Virus record (IMG/VR): IMGVR_UViG_3300046714_000030
Coordinates: 1 to 25,224 of that record
Source of the DNA: a virus
Reading direction: 5' to 3' (one strand)
Length of the DNA: 25,224 nt
Position numbers and translations under genes: made by a program. This document shows positions 13,468 through 22,373 of this stretch, one piece after another (the stretch's first letter is position 1; each line of letters starts with the position of its first letter). Below the pieces are notes generated by a model. It saw only the letters and a program-made list of their open reading frames with translations, had not been told where the DNA came from and made no database searches.

Positions 13468-15970
13468 TGATATCCGCGTAAGGCTCTCTCCCGAGGGCGT
13501 CGAAGACGTTCTCGCCGCGCTGAAGAAGGTTCGCGCGGGCGCGGGCTCGGCTGCGAAGGGAGCCGCGAAAGAAGTCGGCGTCCTGAAGCAAGCGATGGAG
13601 GAGATCAAGGAACTTGCGCCGACGATCGGGCTCGCCGCCGTAATTCTGGGCGTGATCTCGCTCGGTAAACACGCGCTGGAGACCGGGGAACATATCCGCA
13701 AGATGGGGCAAGCGGTCGGCGCGACCGCCGAAGACTTGTCCGTCTTTCGCTTCGCATCGATCACGGCGGACGTGTCGATGGAGCAACTAGAAAAAGGGAT
13801 GGTCAAGCTCGCGCGCAACGTCGTCGAGCTTCGCAACGGGAACGAGAAAGCGACCGACTCGTTCGATCAACTGGGCTTGTCCGCCGCCGACTTCGCCGGG
13901 AAGGATACGGGGCAAGCGTTCGCGCTGGTCGCCGAGCGGCTCGGCAAGCTCCCCGACGGGATCGAGAAGTCCGCGCTCGCGTTCGATCTACTCGGCAAGG
14001 GCGGGGCGAAGCTGATCCCGTTGATGAACGATATCGCGACGAAGGGCTTCGCCGCCGTTCGCAAAGAAGCGGAAGACGCTGGGCTGATTATGTCGACCCA
14101 GTTCGTCAAAGCCGCCGAAGAAGCAAACGATCAGATGAAGCTCGCGAAAGCGCAAGCCGAAGGGCTCGCGATCGCGTTTACGACGGGGCTCGCGCCCGGG
14201 ATCGCGGAAGCGGTCGACGAGTTCCGCAAGGGCGTGAAGTCGGGCGATACGAGCGGGCTCAAGGAACTGGGCGAAGCCGTCGGTCACTTCGCCGTCTACG
14301 TCGTGCGCGCGTTCTTAATCGCGGGGCAGACCGTCGCCGCGTTTATGGCGCTCATGACGGAAAAGGCGAAGGACTTGAAGAAGCTCGGCTCGGAAATCTC
14401 GTCGGGCTTCCACAAGGGCAACGCGATCGCCGGACCGATCGGCGGTCTGATCGGGATCGGCAAAGCGATCACGACCCCGACGGACTCGAAGCAAGTCGAG
14501 ATCATCGACGAACTCGGCAAGAAGATCGACGAGATACTGACCAAGACGGAGCCGTCCAAGCTGGGCGCGCACAAGGCGGCGCTCGACGCGCTCCTCTCGG
14601 GCGACGAAGAAGGGGAGAAAAGGTCGATCGGGCTGAAGGATCAGATCGCGCGGCTCACGGGCAAGCTGCGCGACGACGATCTGAAGTCCCTTAGCGACGT
14701 TGCCGCGAAGACGGAAGCCACGAACGAGCGGATCATCCTCGCGGAGCGCGCGCTCGCGGACGCGCGGGCGGCAAAGAACGCGATCACGCTCGAAGGTCAG
14801 AAAGCGATCGACGCCGCCGAACAGAACGTCTTCCGCGCCAGAGTCGAGAACGCGCGCGAGACGGCGAACCGCGAACTCGCGATCGTGAAGCTGCGGACGG
14901 ACGGGCTCCTCGCGCTCGCGAACAAAGACTTCGCCGGGACGAAGGAGCGCGCCGGGGTCGTGCGCGAGATTCACAAGCAAGAAGCCGAAGCGACGCTCGC
15001 GATCAACGTGAAGCTGTTTCAGGATTTGACGCGGCTCCGTGAAAGCTACCTTGCCGACGCGCGGAGCGCGGCGTCGACGATCATCGCTCTGGACAAGGAG
15101 ATCGCGAAGAACAAGCGCGAACAGCAACGCTTCGCCGAGGAGATCACGCTCGCCGGACTCTCGGACGAACAGAAGCTCGGCTACACGATTCTCCTCGCGA
15201 ACCAGCGGACCGCCGAGCTACGCGACGCCGCGCTGTCGGGCGATCTGGAGAAGACGCGCGAACTGCGGACCGAAGTAATCGGACTCGCGCGTGACATTGC
15301 GAAGATGGGCGAAGCCCGGGTCGCGGAGAACATCTTCGGGGAAGCGAACGATCTGTTCCAACTGGCGGCGAACGCCCGTCAGCTACAGGCGAAGACGGCG
15401 GGCGACGTCGCGACGAAAGAAGCGGACAAGCTCAAGACCGAACTCGCGACCGTGAAGGATCAGATCGGCGAAGCGGCGAACGCGATCGTCGCGAACATCA
15501 AGCCGAAGGTCGACACGGACGCGCTTAACACGCTGATCGCCGACGTTCAGAAGACGCTCGGCTCGCAGAAGTTCACGATCCAGCTTTATCCGCAGATGGT
15601 CGGCGGTCCCGCTGTTCAGGGGCAAGCGGGCTACGCGAGCGGCGGTCCGATTCGCGGATGGTCGCCGCACTCGCGCGCGGACAATATCCCGATCTTCGCG
15701 ACGGCGGACGAGTTCATGCAACCCGTCCGGGCGGTCCGCCACTACGGAACGGACTTCATGGAGTCGATCCGGACGCTCCAGTTCCCGCGCTTCGCCGACG
15801 GCGGGCAAGTGGGCGGCGGCTGGATGGACGGCGCGGGCGCGATGCAAAAGCGCGTCGTCGAGTTCCGCGCGGGCGGCGCGAGCGCGAGCGGGGAATTTAC
15901 CGACGAGCAACTTCGCAGCTTGACGCGCGTTCTTCGCGAGATGGAACTCGGCGACGGGAGCCCCGCATGA
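13460..15970 (+). CDS. Tape measure protein
   Basis: An 836-residue protein that sets tail length and occupies the tail lumen; lambda gpH is 853, so a similar siphovirus tail length is expected. The N-terminus is Ala/Lys-rich with a hydrophobic segment (PTIGLAAVILGVISLG, about 54-69). A typical tape measure core follows (GQAVGATAEDLSVFRFASIT, about 83-102, then LGLSAADF). A second apolar stretch lies near 275-300. Residues about 380-690 are long charged helices, probably coiled coil. The C-terminus has a Gly-rich segment and a conserved-looking ADEFMQPVRAVRHYGTDFME motif common at the end of tape measure proteins. ATG 13460 overlaps the chaperone stop; the stop overlaps the next gene (ATGA). 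Confidence 0.93.
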   Translation: MADDIRVRLSPEGVEDVLAALKKVRAGAGSAAKGAAKEVGVLKQAMEEIKELAPTIGLAAVILGVISLGKHALETGEHIRKMGQAVGATAEDLSVFRFASITADVSMEQLEKGMVKLARNVVELRNGNEKATDSFDQLGLSAADFAGKDTGQAFALVAERLGKLPDGIEKSALAFDLLGKGGAKLIPLMNDIATKGFAAVRKEAEDAGLIMSTQFVKAAEEANDQMKLAKAQAEGLAIAFTTGLAPGIAEAVDEFRKGVKSGDTSGLKELGEAVGHFAVYVVRAFLIAGQTVAAFMALMTEKAKDLKKLGSEISSGFHKGNAIAGPIGGLIGIGKAITTPTDSKQVEIIDELGKKIDEILTKTEPSKLGAHKAALDALLSGDEEGEKRSIGLKDQIARLTGKLRDDDLKSLSDVAAKTEATNERIILAERALADARAAKNAITLEGQKAIDAAEQNVFRARVENARETANRELAIVKLRTDGLLALANKDFAGTKERAGVVREIHKQEAEATLAINVKLFQDLTRLRESYLADARSAASTIIALDKEIAKNKREQQRFAEEITLAGLSDEQKLGYTILLANQRTAELRDAALSGDLEKTRELRTEVIGLARDIAKMGEARVAENIFGEANDLFQLAANARQLQAKTAGDVATKEADKLKTELATVKDQIGEAANAIVANIKPKVDTDALNTLIADVQKTLGSQKFTIQLYPQMVGGPAVQGQAGYASGGPIRGWSPHSRADNIPIFATADEFMQPVRAVRHYGTDFMESIRTLQFPRFADGGQVGGGWMDGAGAMQKRVVEFRAGGASASGEFTDEQLRSLTRVLREMELGDGSPA

Positions 15971-16338
15971 TCTCTCTGGACGGAGTCGACCTTTCGGACT
16001 CGATGATCTGGCGCGAACGCTACAACGCGAGCGGCGTCGAACAGACCGAAGATCGCACACTGGGCGGCGTCCCGGTCGTGTTCTCCGAGGGCTACGAGAA
16101 GGGCGTCCCGATCACGCTCGCCGCCGAGACGGATATCGGCTGGCTCACGCGGACGCAAGTTCTCGCCATGCTGGAGCGCGCCGCCGTCCCGGGCGCGGTC
16201 TACGCGCTCGACTTCGGGAGCGAGACGTTCGACGTCATCTTCACGGGTGACAGAGTCCGCATGGAGCCCGTCTACGCGCGCGTCGCGGATGCCGCGTCGG
16301 ACTACTTCCGGGGCGAACTGTTCTTCATGACGGTCTAA
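15967..16338 (+). CDS. Small tail protein after the tape measure (minor tail protein)
   Basis: A 123-residue beta-rich protein (starting MISLDGVDLSDSMIWRERY) whose ATG overlaps the tape measure stop. It occupies the place of lambda gpM, which is of similar size (109 residues) and joins the tape measure tip to the baseplate. I cannot make a firm family match. The pattern of strands and the phrase YALDFGSETFDVIFTG fit a distal tail or gpM-like protein. The upstream extension of the frame to 15658 is a shadow of the tape measure gene. The gene is followed by a small gap with a good AGGGAG site for the next gene. Confidence 0.6.
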   Translation: MISLDGVDLSDSMIWRERYNASGVEQTEDRTLGGVPVVFSEGYEKGVPITLAAETDIGWLTRTQVLAMLERAAVPGAVYALDFGSETFDVIFTGDRVRMEPVYARVADAASDYFRGELFFMTV

Positions 16339-16350
16339 GGGAGAGAAGCT

Positions 16351-17343
16351 ATGTCGGTCCAAGCGGACGAAATCCTCTACTACAAGTCGCTAGTCGTCTC
16401 GGACGCCGCCGGGAACGGCGGGCGCATGAGCGCGAACGAGATCGTCGACGGCGCGGCGCGCAACGTCTTCAACACGGTCGGCGAATCCGAGCGGACGGCG
16501 GGCTCGACCAAGTACCGGAAAGTCTTCATCAAGGTCGCTAACGACGACGATCTCCCGGGCTCCGAGCCGAAGGTCGTTCTCGATCGCTACACGCTGGGCG
16601 ACGATATCGTGACCTTCATCCCCGGCACTCAGACCGACGTCCAGAGCGCGATCGCGGGAACCCAGTATGGAGCCGGGAAGCTCGACGCGAACGTAGTCGC
16701 GACCGCGACGACGCTCGACATTCTGGTCGAAGACGGAACGAATCATACGTTCGTGAACGGCGCGTCGATCCGCATCTCGGATATGGCGGACGTTCAAGCG
16801 AGCGGGAACGAAGAATTCGTGACGATCTCGGGCGCGCCGTCCGTTCTGGGCGACGTCGTCTCGATCACGTTTACGCCCGCGCTCGCGAACAACTACTCGG
16901 CGAGCAATACCTACGTCCAGCGCGTCTACACGCCGCCCGCCGACGTGGAAGCCACGATCGACAACGTCGTCGTCACGTCCGCCGCCGGGACGTTCGACGA
17001 TGACTTCTTGCTACCGGATGCGATCGGCGGAATCGAAGACGTAATCACGGCGACGTTTACGAGCGCGACGGCGTTTACGCTGGTCGGCGCGGTCGCGGGC
17101 GCGCTCGGCGTGGGAAGCGTGGGCGCGGGAGCCGCTCCCGTGAACGCGGACTTCGGCAAGCCGCGCTTCGTGATCCAGAGCGCGGGCTTCGGCGGGACGT
17201 TCGTCGCCGGGAATACGATCGTGTTCCAGACCCATCCGGCGGCGGTCCCGATCTGGCTGAAGCGGCTCGTCCCGGCGGGAGCCGGACCGTTCACGGCGAA
17301 TGAATGCGTTCTCGCGCTGATCTGTGAGACGTCGGCGTCATGA
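16351..17343 (+). CDS. Conserved phage structural protein, tail tip region
   Basis: A 330-residue, mainly beta protein with a good AGGGAGAG site 6 bases or so upstream. The N-terminal part (ILYYKSLVVSD, NGGRMSANEIVDG, NVFNTVGESERTAGSTKYRK, VFIKVANDDDLP) is a segment I recognise from conserved but functionally unnamed tail-region proteins of Pseudomonas-type phages. These are usually next to proteins like the 405-residue one at 20805. The C-terminal part is rich in Gly, Ala and Thr strands and ends with a segment containing FQTHPAAVPIWLKRLVPAGA. No enzymatic motif is visible. A baseplate or tail tip component is the likeliest role. Confidence 0.7.
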   Translation: MSVQADEILYYKSLVVSDAAGNGGRMSANEIVDGAARNVFNTVGESERTAGSTKYRKVFIKVANDDDLPGSEPKVVLDRYTLGDDIVTFIPGTQTDVQSAIAGTQYGAGKLDANVVATATTLDILVEDGTNHTFVNGASIRISDMADVQASGNEEFVTISGAPSVLGDVVSITFTPALANNYSASNTYVQRVYTPPADVEATIDNVVVTSAAGTFDDDFLLPDAIGGIEDVITATFTSATAFTLVGAVAGALGVGSVGAGAAPVNADFGKPRFVIQSAGFGGTFVAGNTIVFQTHPAAVPIWLKRLVPAGAGPFTANECVLALICETSAS

Positions 17344-17576
17344 TGTACCCCCATCCGCCCGAGACGACGCTACTCGTCGCGAAGGAGACCGGACGCGGCG
17401 CGGTCACGGCGCATAACGTCGAGCTACTCCTTCGCCCGGATCGGCTCCCCGGCGAATCGTGGCTGGGCTACAGGGCGCGTCTACGCGCGGCGCGGGATTG
17501 GCGCAAGGCGAACCGCTCGGGCGCGCGGCGCGTGGCGGAGAGCGTCCCAGAGGGCAACATCGCGGGCAAGCGGTAA
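17340..17576 (+). CDS. Small basic protein of unknown function
   Basis: A 78-residue, Arg-rich protein (MMYPHPPETTLLVAKETGRG...) starting at ATG 17340, which overlaps the previous stop; ATG 17343 directly after is equally possible. The middle has SWLGYRARLRAARDWRKANR, probably a basic amphipathic helix. I recognise no family. Its place inside a run of tail tip genes, overlapping on one side and directly abutting on the other, suggests a morphogenesis accessory or minor virion component. Coding potential is supported by the tight spacing and by codon use like its neighbours. Confidence 0.55.
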   Translation: MMYPHPPETTLLVAKETGRGAVTAHNVELLLRPDRLPGESWLGYRARLRAARDWRKANRSGARRVAESVPEGNIAGKR

Positions 17577-18491
17577 ATGAGCGACGCCGCGCTCCAAGCC
17601 CAGACCGAAGTCCGGTTCTCGAAGACGGTCAAGGCGGGCGACTTCGGGCTCGCGATCGTGGGCAACCCGGGCGCGTATCTGGACTCCCTGATTCACTTGC
17701 TGCTGATCCCGGACGTCCCGGCGTCGCTGGTCGCGGACGTGGGCTCGATCCAGCTTGGACAAGCGCGCCCCTACGACGTCCCGGGCGGGATTCTCACGTT
17801 CTCGAACTCGGACGCGACGAAGCTCCCGATGGCTCCGATCGGCACGATCCCCGAGTTCCGTCGGCTGTTCGCGTTCGGCGCGACGGGGCAAGTCGTCGGC
17901 GTGACCGCAAGCTGGGAAGAATCGACGCAACAAGTCCGGCTCTCGCGACCGATCACGGGCGCGATTGCCTATGCGAAGTATCGGACGACCGCGCGCGAGT
18001 TCGTCTACACGCCGCAAGTCGAAGTCTTCGGACAAGGTTCCGCGACGACCTACGGCGTGATCTGCGCGCACTATCGCGGCACGATCATTACCTATGAAGC
18101 GACGCCGTCGACGATCGAGCGCGGGCTCGCGCTGATCGAGCTTTACCGCCGCTACTCTTACAAGGTCACGAATCGAGACGGGCAGTTCGAGAAGCCGCCG
18201 AACTATCCGACGAGCGGCGCGTATCCGGATGCTCCATCGTTCACGCTGGACGTCGACGGCTCGACGCAGTTCGAGCGCGTCCATGAGATCGGACTCATGA
18301 ACGAGCGCGGCTATGCATGGGTCGAGACGCCGAACGTCAACATTCTGGAGCCGTTCGTCGACGTACCGACATACGTCCCGACGATCTCGGTCCGGATCAA
18401 CGCGCTAGACCCGACGAAGTATCCGCCCGAGATCATCGCGAAAGCGAAAGACTTCATCAAGTCGAGAGGGCTCGGGACTGGGGTCTCGTAG
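17577..18491 (+). CDS. Tail or baseplate structural protein, unknown family
   Basis: A 304-residue soluble protein whose ATG directly follows the previous TAA. It is a mix of strands and helices, for example DFGLAIVGNPGAYLDSLIHL near the start, then GGILTFSNSD and FAFGATGQVVGVTASWEES, and later TLDVDGSTQFERVHEIG. There is no signal peptide, membrane segment or enzyme motif. The size and position, between the tape measure block and the large tail protein, suit a baseplate or tail tip component. I cannot link it to lambda L, K or I. Confidence in coding is high; the role is inferred from position only. Confidence 0.65.
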   Translation: MSDAALQAQTEVRFSKTVKAGDFGLAIVGNPGAYLDSLIHLLLIPDVPASLVADVGSIQLGQARPYDVPGGILTFSNSDATKLPMAPIGTIPEFRRLFAFGATGQVVGVTASWEESTQQVRLSRPITGAIAYAKYRTTAREFVYTPQVEVFGQGSATTYGVICAHYRGTIITYEATPSTIERGLALIELYRRYSYKVTNRDGQFEKPPNYPTSGAYPDAPSFTLDVDGSTQFERVHEIGLMNERGYAWVETPNVNILEPFVDVPTYVPTISVRINALDPTKYPPEIIAKAKDFIKSRGLGTGVS

Positions 18492-20801
18492 ATGCCCGCC
18501 GTCGTAACGCACGACTTCCATCGAGACGAAGCGGTCCGCTCGGTCACGGGCTCGGAGAATCTCGGCTTCTTGCTCGCGCGCTCGGGTGCGGCGCTCGCGC
18601 CGAAATGGTGGGCGCATTACGCCGACGGCGTCGTGGAGGAGATCAATCCGGCGGACGGTCATCCGCGCCCCGATCCTGATCCCGCCGTTCGCTCCAAGCG
18701 CGTCGCGATCCCGCCGTCGATCCAGACGCAAGACGGGCTCGTCATCAAACACGGGAGCAAGTTCTCGGGGCTGATCCGGCGCGCGGTCCAGTGTCAATAT
18801 TCGCGCGGGCTGGAGACCAAGTTCTCCCATCTCTGGTCGAAGACCCACGGCATCATCGAGTATCCGCAAGATCGCGAAGTGGGCTCGACCAAGGGCGAAG
18901 AAGCGGTTCTCCTCGCGACGCGCCGCCAGTGGGTCATCGAGATATCCGCGCAAGGCGTGTTCGCCGCGCCGCTCGCGATCGGCGCGGACTGTCGGCGATG
19001 CGCGACCGATATCTCGAACTATCTACCGACGGCGTCCCAGCTTGCGTCGCATCCGGAATGGTCCGCCTACGCTTCGGAGCTTTCGCTCGCGTGGGCGTAT
19101 GCGAATAAGAACGAGAGCGGCGCGGTTCTCCAGCTTCTGACCGCTGGCGCGATCGCCCCGGCTTACGCGAACGGCGCTCCTTGGTACTCGGGTATGGGCT
19201 GGGCGTTCTCTGGCTCGGGCTACGCCGCGTCGAACGTCGTCGCGCGCACGATCTTCGACGGCGAATCGGTCGGACTGCCGGACTACTACGAGACGCGGCT
19301 TCTCGATCTCGACTTCACGGTCTCATTTACGGGCTCGGTCATTACCGCGCTCACGGCGGCGAGCGGCGTCGCTTACGCGAACATGGCGGGACACGGGTTC
19401 GTCGAAGGGGCGCTCGTCTCGATCTTCGGAGCCACGCCCGACGACTACAACGGCGCGCACATCATCCGCAACGTCACGGCGGACTCTTTCGAGTTCACGG
19501 TCGAGTCGGGAATCCCGAGCCCCGCGAGCGGCTCGCCACAAGCGGCGAACGCGGCGGGCGTGGCGACGATCACGGCGGCGCTCACGACCGGAACGCCGGG
19601 GCGCGTGACGTTTCGCTGGGCTGATCTCGGGACGCTCTGGGTTCCGGGCTCGGAACAGTTCACGCGCTGGGACGGCATTCGTCCCTTCCGGAATATCTTC
19701 AACTGTTCGGGCGTCGTCCATGTTTTCTACGACGGCGAAGAAAAGGTCGTCACGAACTGGCGGAGCCAAACCGGAACGGTCGCCGAGGAGCGCATCTTGA
19801 GTCCGCACCCGGACCCGAGTTCGCCGAACTATCCGCTCCCGGCGGGAGCCGATCCGAACAACTACTGGGCGGGCGTGACGTTCGGCTTTCACTACTGGGC
19901 GTCGGCTCCGCTCTACATCGACCCGTATCCACAAGACAACAAGGCGAACCCAGATTGCAAGTTCAAATACGCCGATTATGTGATCGGGTCCGGGCATCTC
20001 TATAGCAGCTACGGCAATCTCGAATGGGGCTTTAGCGGTCCGTTTAATCACATCGTTAATGCTTATTCGCGCAACCGCATCGAGACCGAGACCCATTGGT
20101 ACACGGATCACATTCGCGACCCGGGCTTCGACACGTTCTATAACAGCGGATACGTTGAATGCGGGACGTCTCCGCCGCGATCGTGCGCGGCGACGTTCGT
20201 CTACCGCGCCTACAAACGGACGATGGTCAAGAACACGGCGCGCGTGACCGAGGGCGGCTCGGGCTCGTCCGCGTTGTTCCTCTTTCCGATGGAGCGCGAA
20301 GCGGTCGGCGGCGTGAAGCGAACGAGCAACACTTACGCGACGACGAACAGCGCGGTCGGCGGAAACTTTCTCAAGAGCCGGATCGTGACCGAACACGTTA
20401 TTCACGCGGGCTTCCCGTTGTGCAACATCGCGCAGTTCGACATAGCGCCCGCCGGACTTCCATCCGTCGGACCGACGATCTCTCAGCCCGTCGTGAACAC
20501 GTCGAGCGCGACGAAAGAGTTCGCGATCCGCGCGTCGGGCGGCGTCTCGATCTCGGGCAGCATTGCGGGCGCGTCCGCCGATCTCGATCCGTTCATCGTC
20601 TGGCAAGCGGGCGTCAAGGAGACGGCGGACTCGTCTATCTTCTACATGGGCGGCGGGCTCTACAACGCGGACCCGGGCTTGAACCCGCCGGACCAAACGG
20701 ACAATAGAGTTTATAGTCGCGACGGCGTCCAGAGCGTGACGTCGGGCTTTACGGCGCTACCGTCCGGGCGGACCCCGGTTGCGTTTATCGGACAGGTGTA
20801 A
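18492..20801 (+). CDS. Large tail protein with inserted beta module
   Basis: A 769-residue protein, the second largest in the window, starting at ATG 18492 right after the previous TAG. The N-terminal 270 residues contain unusual cysteines (VQCQYSRG, GADCRRCATD) and many aromatics. Residues about 278-350 carry a copy of the HGF..GA.VSIFGA..DDYNG module that also occurs twice in the 405-residue gene downstream. The second half is rich in Tyr, Trp, Phe and Asn (NYWAGVTFGFHYWASAP; LYSSYGNLEWGFSGPFNHI), typical of surface-exposed fibre or carbohydrate-binding proteins. No lambda gpJ-like domains are recognisable. It may be the central tail tip or receptor-binding protein. No catalytic motif is evident. 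Confidence 0.7.
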   Translation: MPAVVTHDFHRDEAVRSVTGSENLGFLLARSGAALAPKWWAHYADGVVEEINPADGHPRPDPDPAVRSKRVAIPPSIQTQDGLVIKHGSKFSGLIRRAVQCQYSRGLETKFSHLWSKTHGIIEYPQDREVGSTKGEEAVLLATRRQWVIEISAQGVFAAPLAIGADCRRCATDISNYLPTASQLASHPEWSAYASELSLAWAYANKNESGAVLQLLTAGAIAPAYANGAPWYSGMGWAFSGSGYAASNVVARTIFDGESVGLPDYYETRLLDLDFTVSFTGSVITALTAASGVAYANMAGHGFVEGALVSIFGATPDDYNGAHIIRNVTADSFEFTVESGIPSPASGSPQAANAAGVATITAALTTGTPGRVTFRWADLGTLWVPGSEQFTRWDGIRPFRNIFNCSGVVHVFYDGEEKVVTNWRSQTGTVAEERILSPHPDPSSPNYPLPAGADPNNYWAGVTFGFHYWASAPLYIDPYPQDNKANPDCKFKYADYVIGSGHLYSSYGNLEWGFSGPFNHIVNAYSRNRIETETHWYTDHIRDPGFDTFYNSGYVECGTSPPRSCAATFVYRAYKRTMVKNTARVTEGGSGSSALFLFPMEREAVGGVKRTSNTYATTNSAVGGNFLKSRIVTEHVIHAGFPLCNIAQFDIAPAGLPSVGPTISQPVVNTSSATKEFAIRASGGVSISGSIAGASADLDPFIVWQAGVKETADSSIFYMGGGLYNADPGLNPPDQTDNRVYSRDGVQSVTSGFTALPSGRTPVAFIGQV
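19325..19560 (+). repeat. Beta module, copy 1 (protein-level repeat)
   Basis: This encodes residues about 278-355 of the 769-residue protein. The pattern is VITALTAASG, then HGFVEGALVSIFGA, DYNGAHIIRN, a DSFEFTV strand and a PASGSP end. It aligns by eye with the two modules at 21278 and 21598. The similarity is at protein level; I see no obvious DNA identity. Confidence 0.5.
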
Positions 20802-20804
20802 ACG

Positions 20805-22022
20805 ATGGCTTCCGTCCCTCAGAGCATCGCGTATCTCGAACAGCGTCTCTCCGGCGGCGCGGCGAACGCGGACCCGGACGCTTCACTGGGCGGCGTAATG
20901 TCGAGCGAGCGCATCCTCGCGCAGTCGACGACCGCGCTCTCGAACGTAACCGGGGTCGTGATCGACTACGCGGGCGGCAACCCAGCGGGCGCGGGCTCGC
21001 TCGCGTTCGACTTCTCCGACGGGACGCTGACGTGGACGCCGAACGGTCTGGACGCGGGCGACCCCGTCGACGTGAACGACGCGACCGGACGCTATGCGAT
21101 CTTCGGCGAACAAGGCGTCTTGCTCGTCACGGTCACGACGGGCTCGCTCGCGGGCTCGGACAAGACGGACGCGGTCACGATCGCATACATCGCGAACGAA
21201 CAGTTCGACGACGTCACGAAGGGCGAGTCGTTCGCCGGGGACTCGGAGTATCGATGCTTCTACGTCGAGAACGCATACTCGGGCTCGGTTACGTCGATCA
21301 CGCGCTCGGGCGGGACGGCGCACGTCACGACCGCCGCGAATCACGGCTACGTCTCGGGCGACGAAATCTCGCATCGTGGCGCGGTTCAACCGGAATACAA
21401 CGTGTCCGAAGTAATCACGGTCATCGACGCGAACGAATACGAGTATCCAGTCTCAGGCGCGCCCGCGACTCCGGCGACGGGCGCGATCTTCCACGGCAAA
21501 CAGATGCTCTCGGTTGAAGTCTACATCGCGACCCAGCCAGACCCGGGAACGGTCTCGGTCGGCGTGGATGCGGCGGGCGTGGGCGACGGCGCGACGAAGA
21601 CGGTCTCCTCGCTCACGCGCGCGAGCGCGACGGTCACGGCGACGACGGCGGCTCCGCACTCCTACGAGACGGGGCAGACGGTCACGATCGCGGGCGCGAC
21701 GCAAAGCGAATACAACGGCGTCCAGACGATCACGGTTACGGGCGCGTCGACCTTTACCTATGCGATCGCGGGAACGCCCGTCACTCCGGCGACGGGATCG
21801 CCCACGGTCTCGCGCGGCGTGGCGGTCACGGTCGCGGACGAGAACACGGCTCCGGTCGGCGTGACGTTCTCCGAGCCCGACGAAGTCGGCGTCGCGCTCG
21901 TTCTCGCGGCGCTTCGCCCGGGCGAGTCGGTCGCGTTCTGGAAACGGCGCGTCATCCCGCAACGGAACACGACGACGAACGCCGAGACGCTCGATCAACT
22001 GAGCTTCGCCGTCTTCTCGTAG
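20805..22022 (+). CDS. Conserved tail-region protein with two inserted beta modules
   Basis: A 405-residue beta protein. The backbone resembles a recurrent phage structural protein: ADPDASLGGVMSSERI near the start, then EQFDDVTKGESFAGDSEYRC, FYVENAYSG, then MLSVEVYIATQPDPGTVSVG, then VTVADENTAPVGVTFSEPDE and GESVAFWKRRVIPQRN. These backbone pieces are separated by two copies of a roughly 70-residue module at residues about 158-229 and 265-339. Each module has a HGY.SGDEI or HSYETGQTVTIAGA strand pair, then an EYN turn, then ITV...T/YEY/FTY and PATPATG. The modules look like domains inserted into loops of an older fold. No enzyme motif is present. A tail surface protein is likely. Confidence 0.7.
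   Translation: MASVPQSIAYLEQRLSGGAANADPDASLGGVMSSERILAQSTTALSNVTGVVIDYAGGNPAGAGSLAFDFSDGTLTWTPNGLDAGDPVDVNDATGRYAIFGEQGVLLVTVTTGSLAGSDKTDAVTIAYIANEQFDDVTKGESFAGDSEYRCFYVENAYSGSVTSITRSGGTAHVTTAANHGYVSGDEISHRGAVQPEYNVSEVITVIDANEYEYPVSGAPATPATGAIFHGKQMLSVEVYIATQPDPGTVSVGVDAAGVGDGATKTVSSLTRASATVTATTAAPHSYETGQTVTIAGATQSEYNGVQTITVTGASTFTYAIAGTPVTPATGSPTVSRGVAVTVADENTAPVGVTFSEPDEVGVALVLAALRPGESVAFWKRRVIPQRNTTTNAETLDQLSFAVFS
21278..21490 (+). repeat. Beta module, copy 2 (protein-level repeat)
   Basis: Residues about 158-229 of the 405-residue protein. SVTSITRSGGTAHVTTAANH leads into GYVSGDEI, an EYN turn, VITVIDANEYEYPVSG and APATPATGA. It separates the backbone strand ending CFYVENAY from the one starting MLSVEVYIA. 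Confidence 0.55.
21598..21820 (+). repeat. Beta module, copy 3 (protein-level repeat)
   Basis: Residues about 265-339 of the 405-residue protein. TVSSLTRASATVTATTAAPH leads into SYETGQTVTIAGA, SEYNGVQTITVTG, STFTYAIAG and TPVTPATGSP. It is closer to copy 2 than to copy 1, which suggests a duplication within the gene. Confidence 0.55.
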
Positions 22023-22373
22023 ATGCATCCGCACGACCGCATCCGCGAGACTGCCGACTTTAACGCGACCGATCCGTTCGCGTTGAACGGCGCGGACTCG
22101 GGCTACGCCGCGTTCGGCGACGTGCTGGCGGACTTGGACGAAGTCACCTACTCCGCCGTCTTCGGGACGCAATGGGAAGTCGGACAAGGTCGCTACGAGA
22201 CGTCGGGGAATCAGATCGTGCGGCTCGAAGTGTTCTCGAACAGCGAACAGACGACCGCGCTGATCTCGTTTAGCGCGGGAACCGGGAGAGTCTGGATCGA
22301 TCACTCGGCGGAAACAGAAAAACGCAAATATGGCTTGATGATCGCGATCTCTCAGGGAGTCGGCATCATATGA
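22023..22373 (+). CDS. Small tail fibre-type domain protein
   Basis: A 116-residue protein starting at ATG 22023 directly after the previous TAG. It matches a domain pattern common in phage tail fibre genes: DRIRETADFNATDPFALNGA, then SGYAAFGDVLADLDEVTYSA, then TQWEVGQGRYETSGN, then IVRLEVFSNSE and ISFSAGTGRVWID. In other phages this domain is often the N-terminal attachment part of a longer fibre; here it stands alone, ending 4 bases into the next gene. It may provide a docking platform for the downstream glycine-rich proteins. Confidence 0.65.
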   Translation: MHPHDRIRETADFNATDPFALNGADSGYAAFGDVLADLDEVTYSAVFGTQWEVGQGRYETSGNQIVRLEVFSNSEQTTALISFSAGTGRVWIDHSAETEKRKYGLMIAISQGVGII

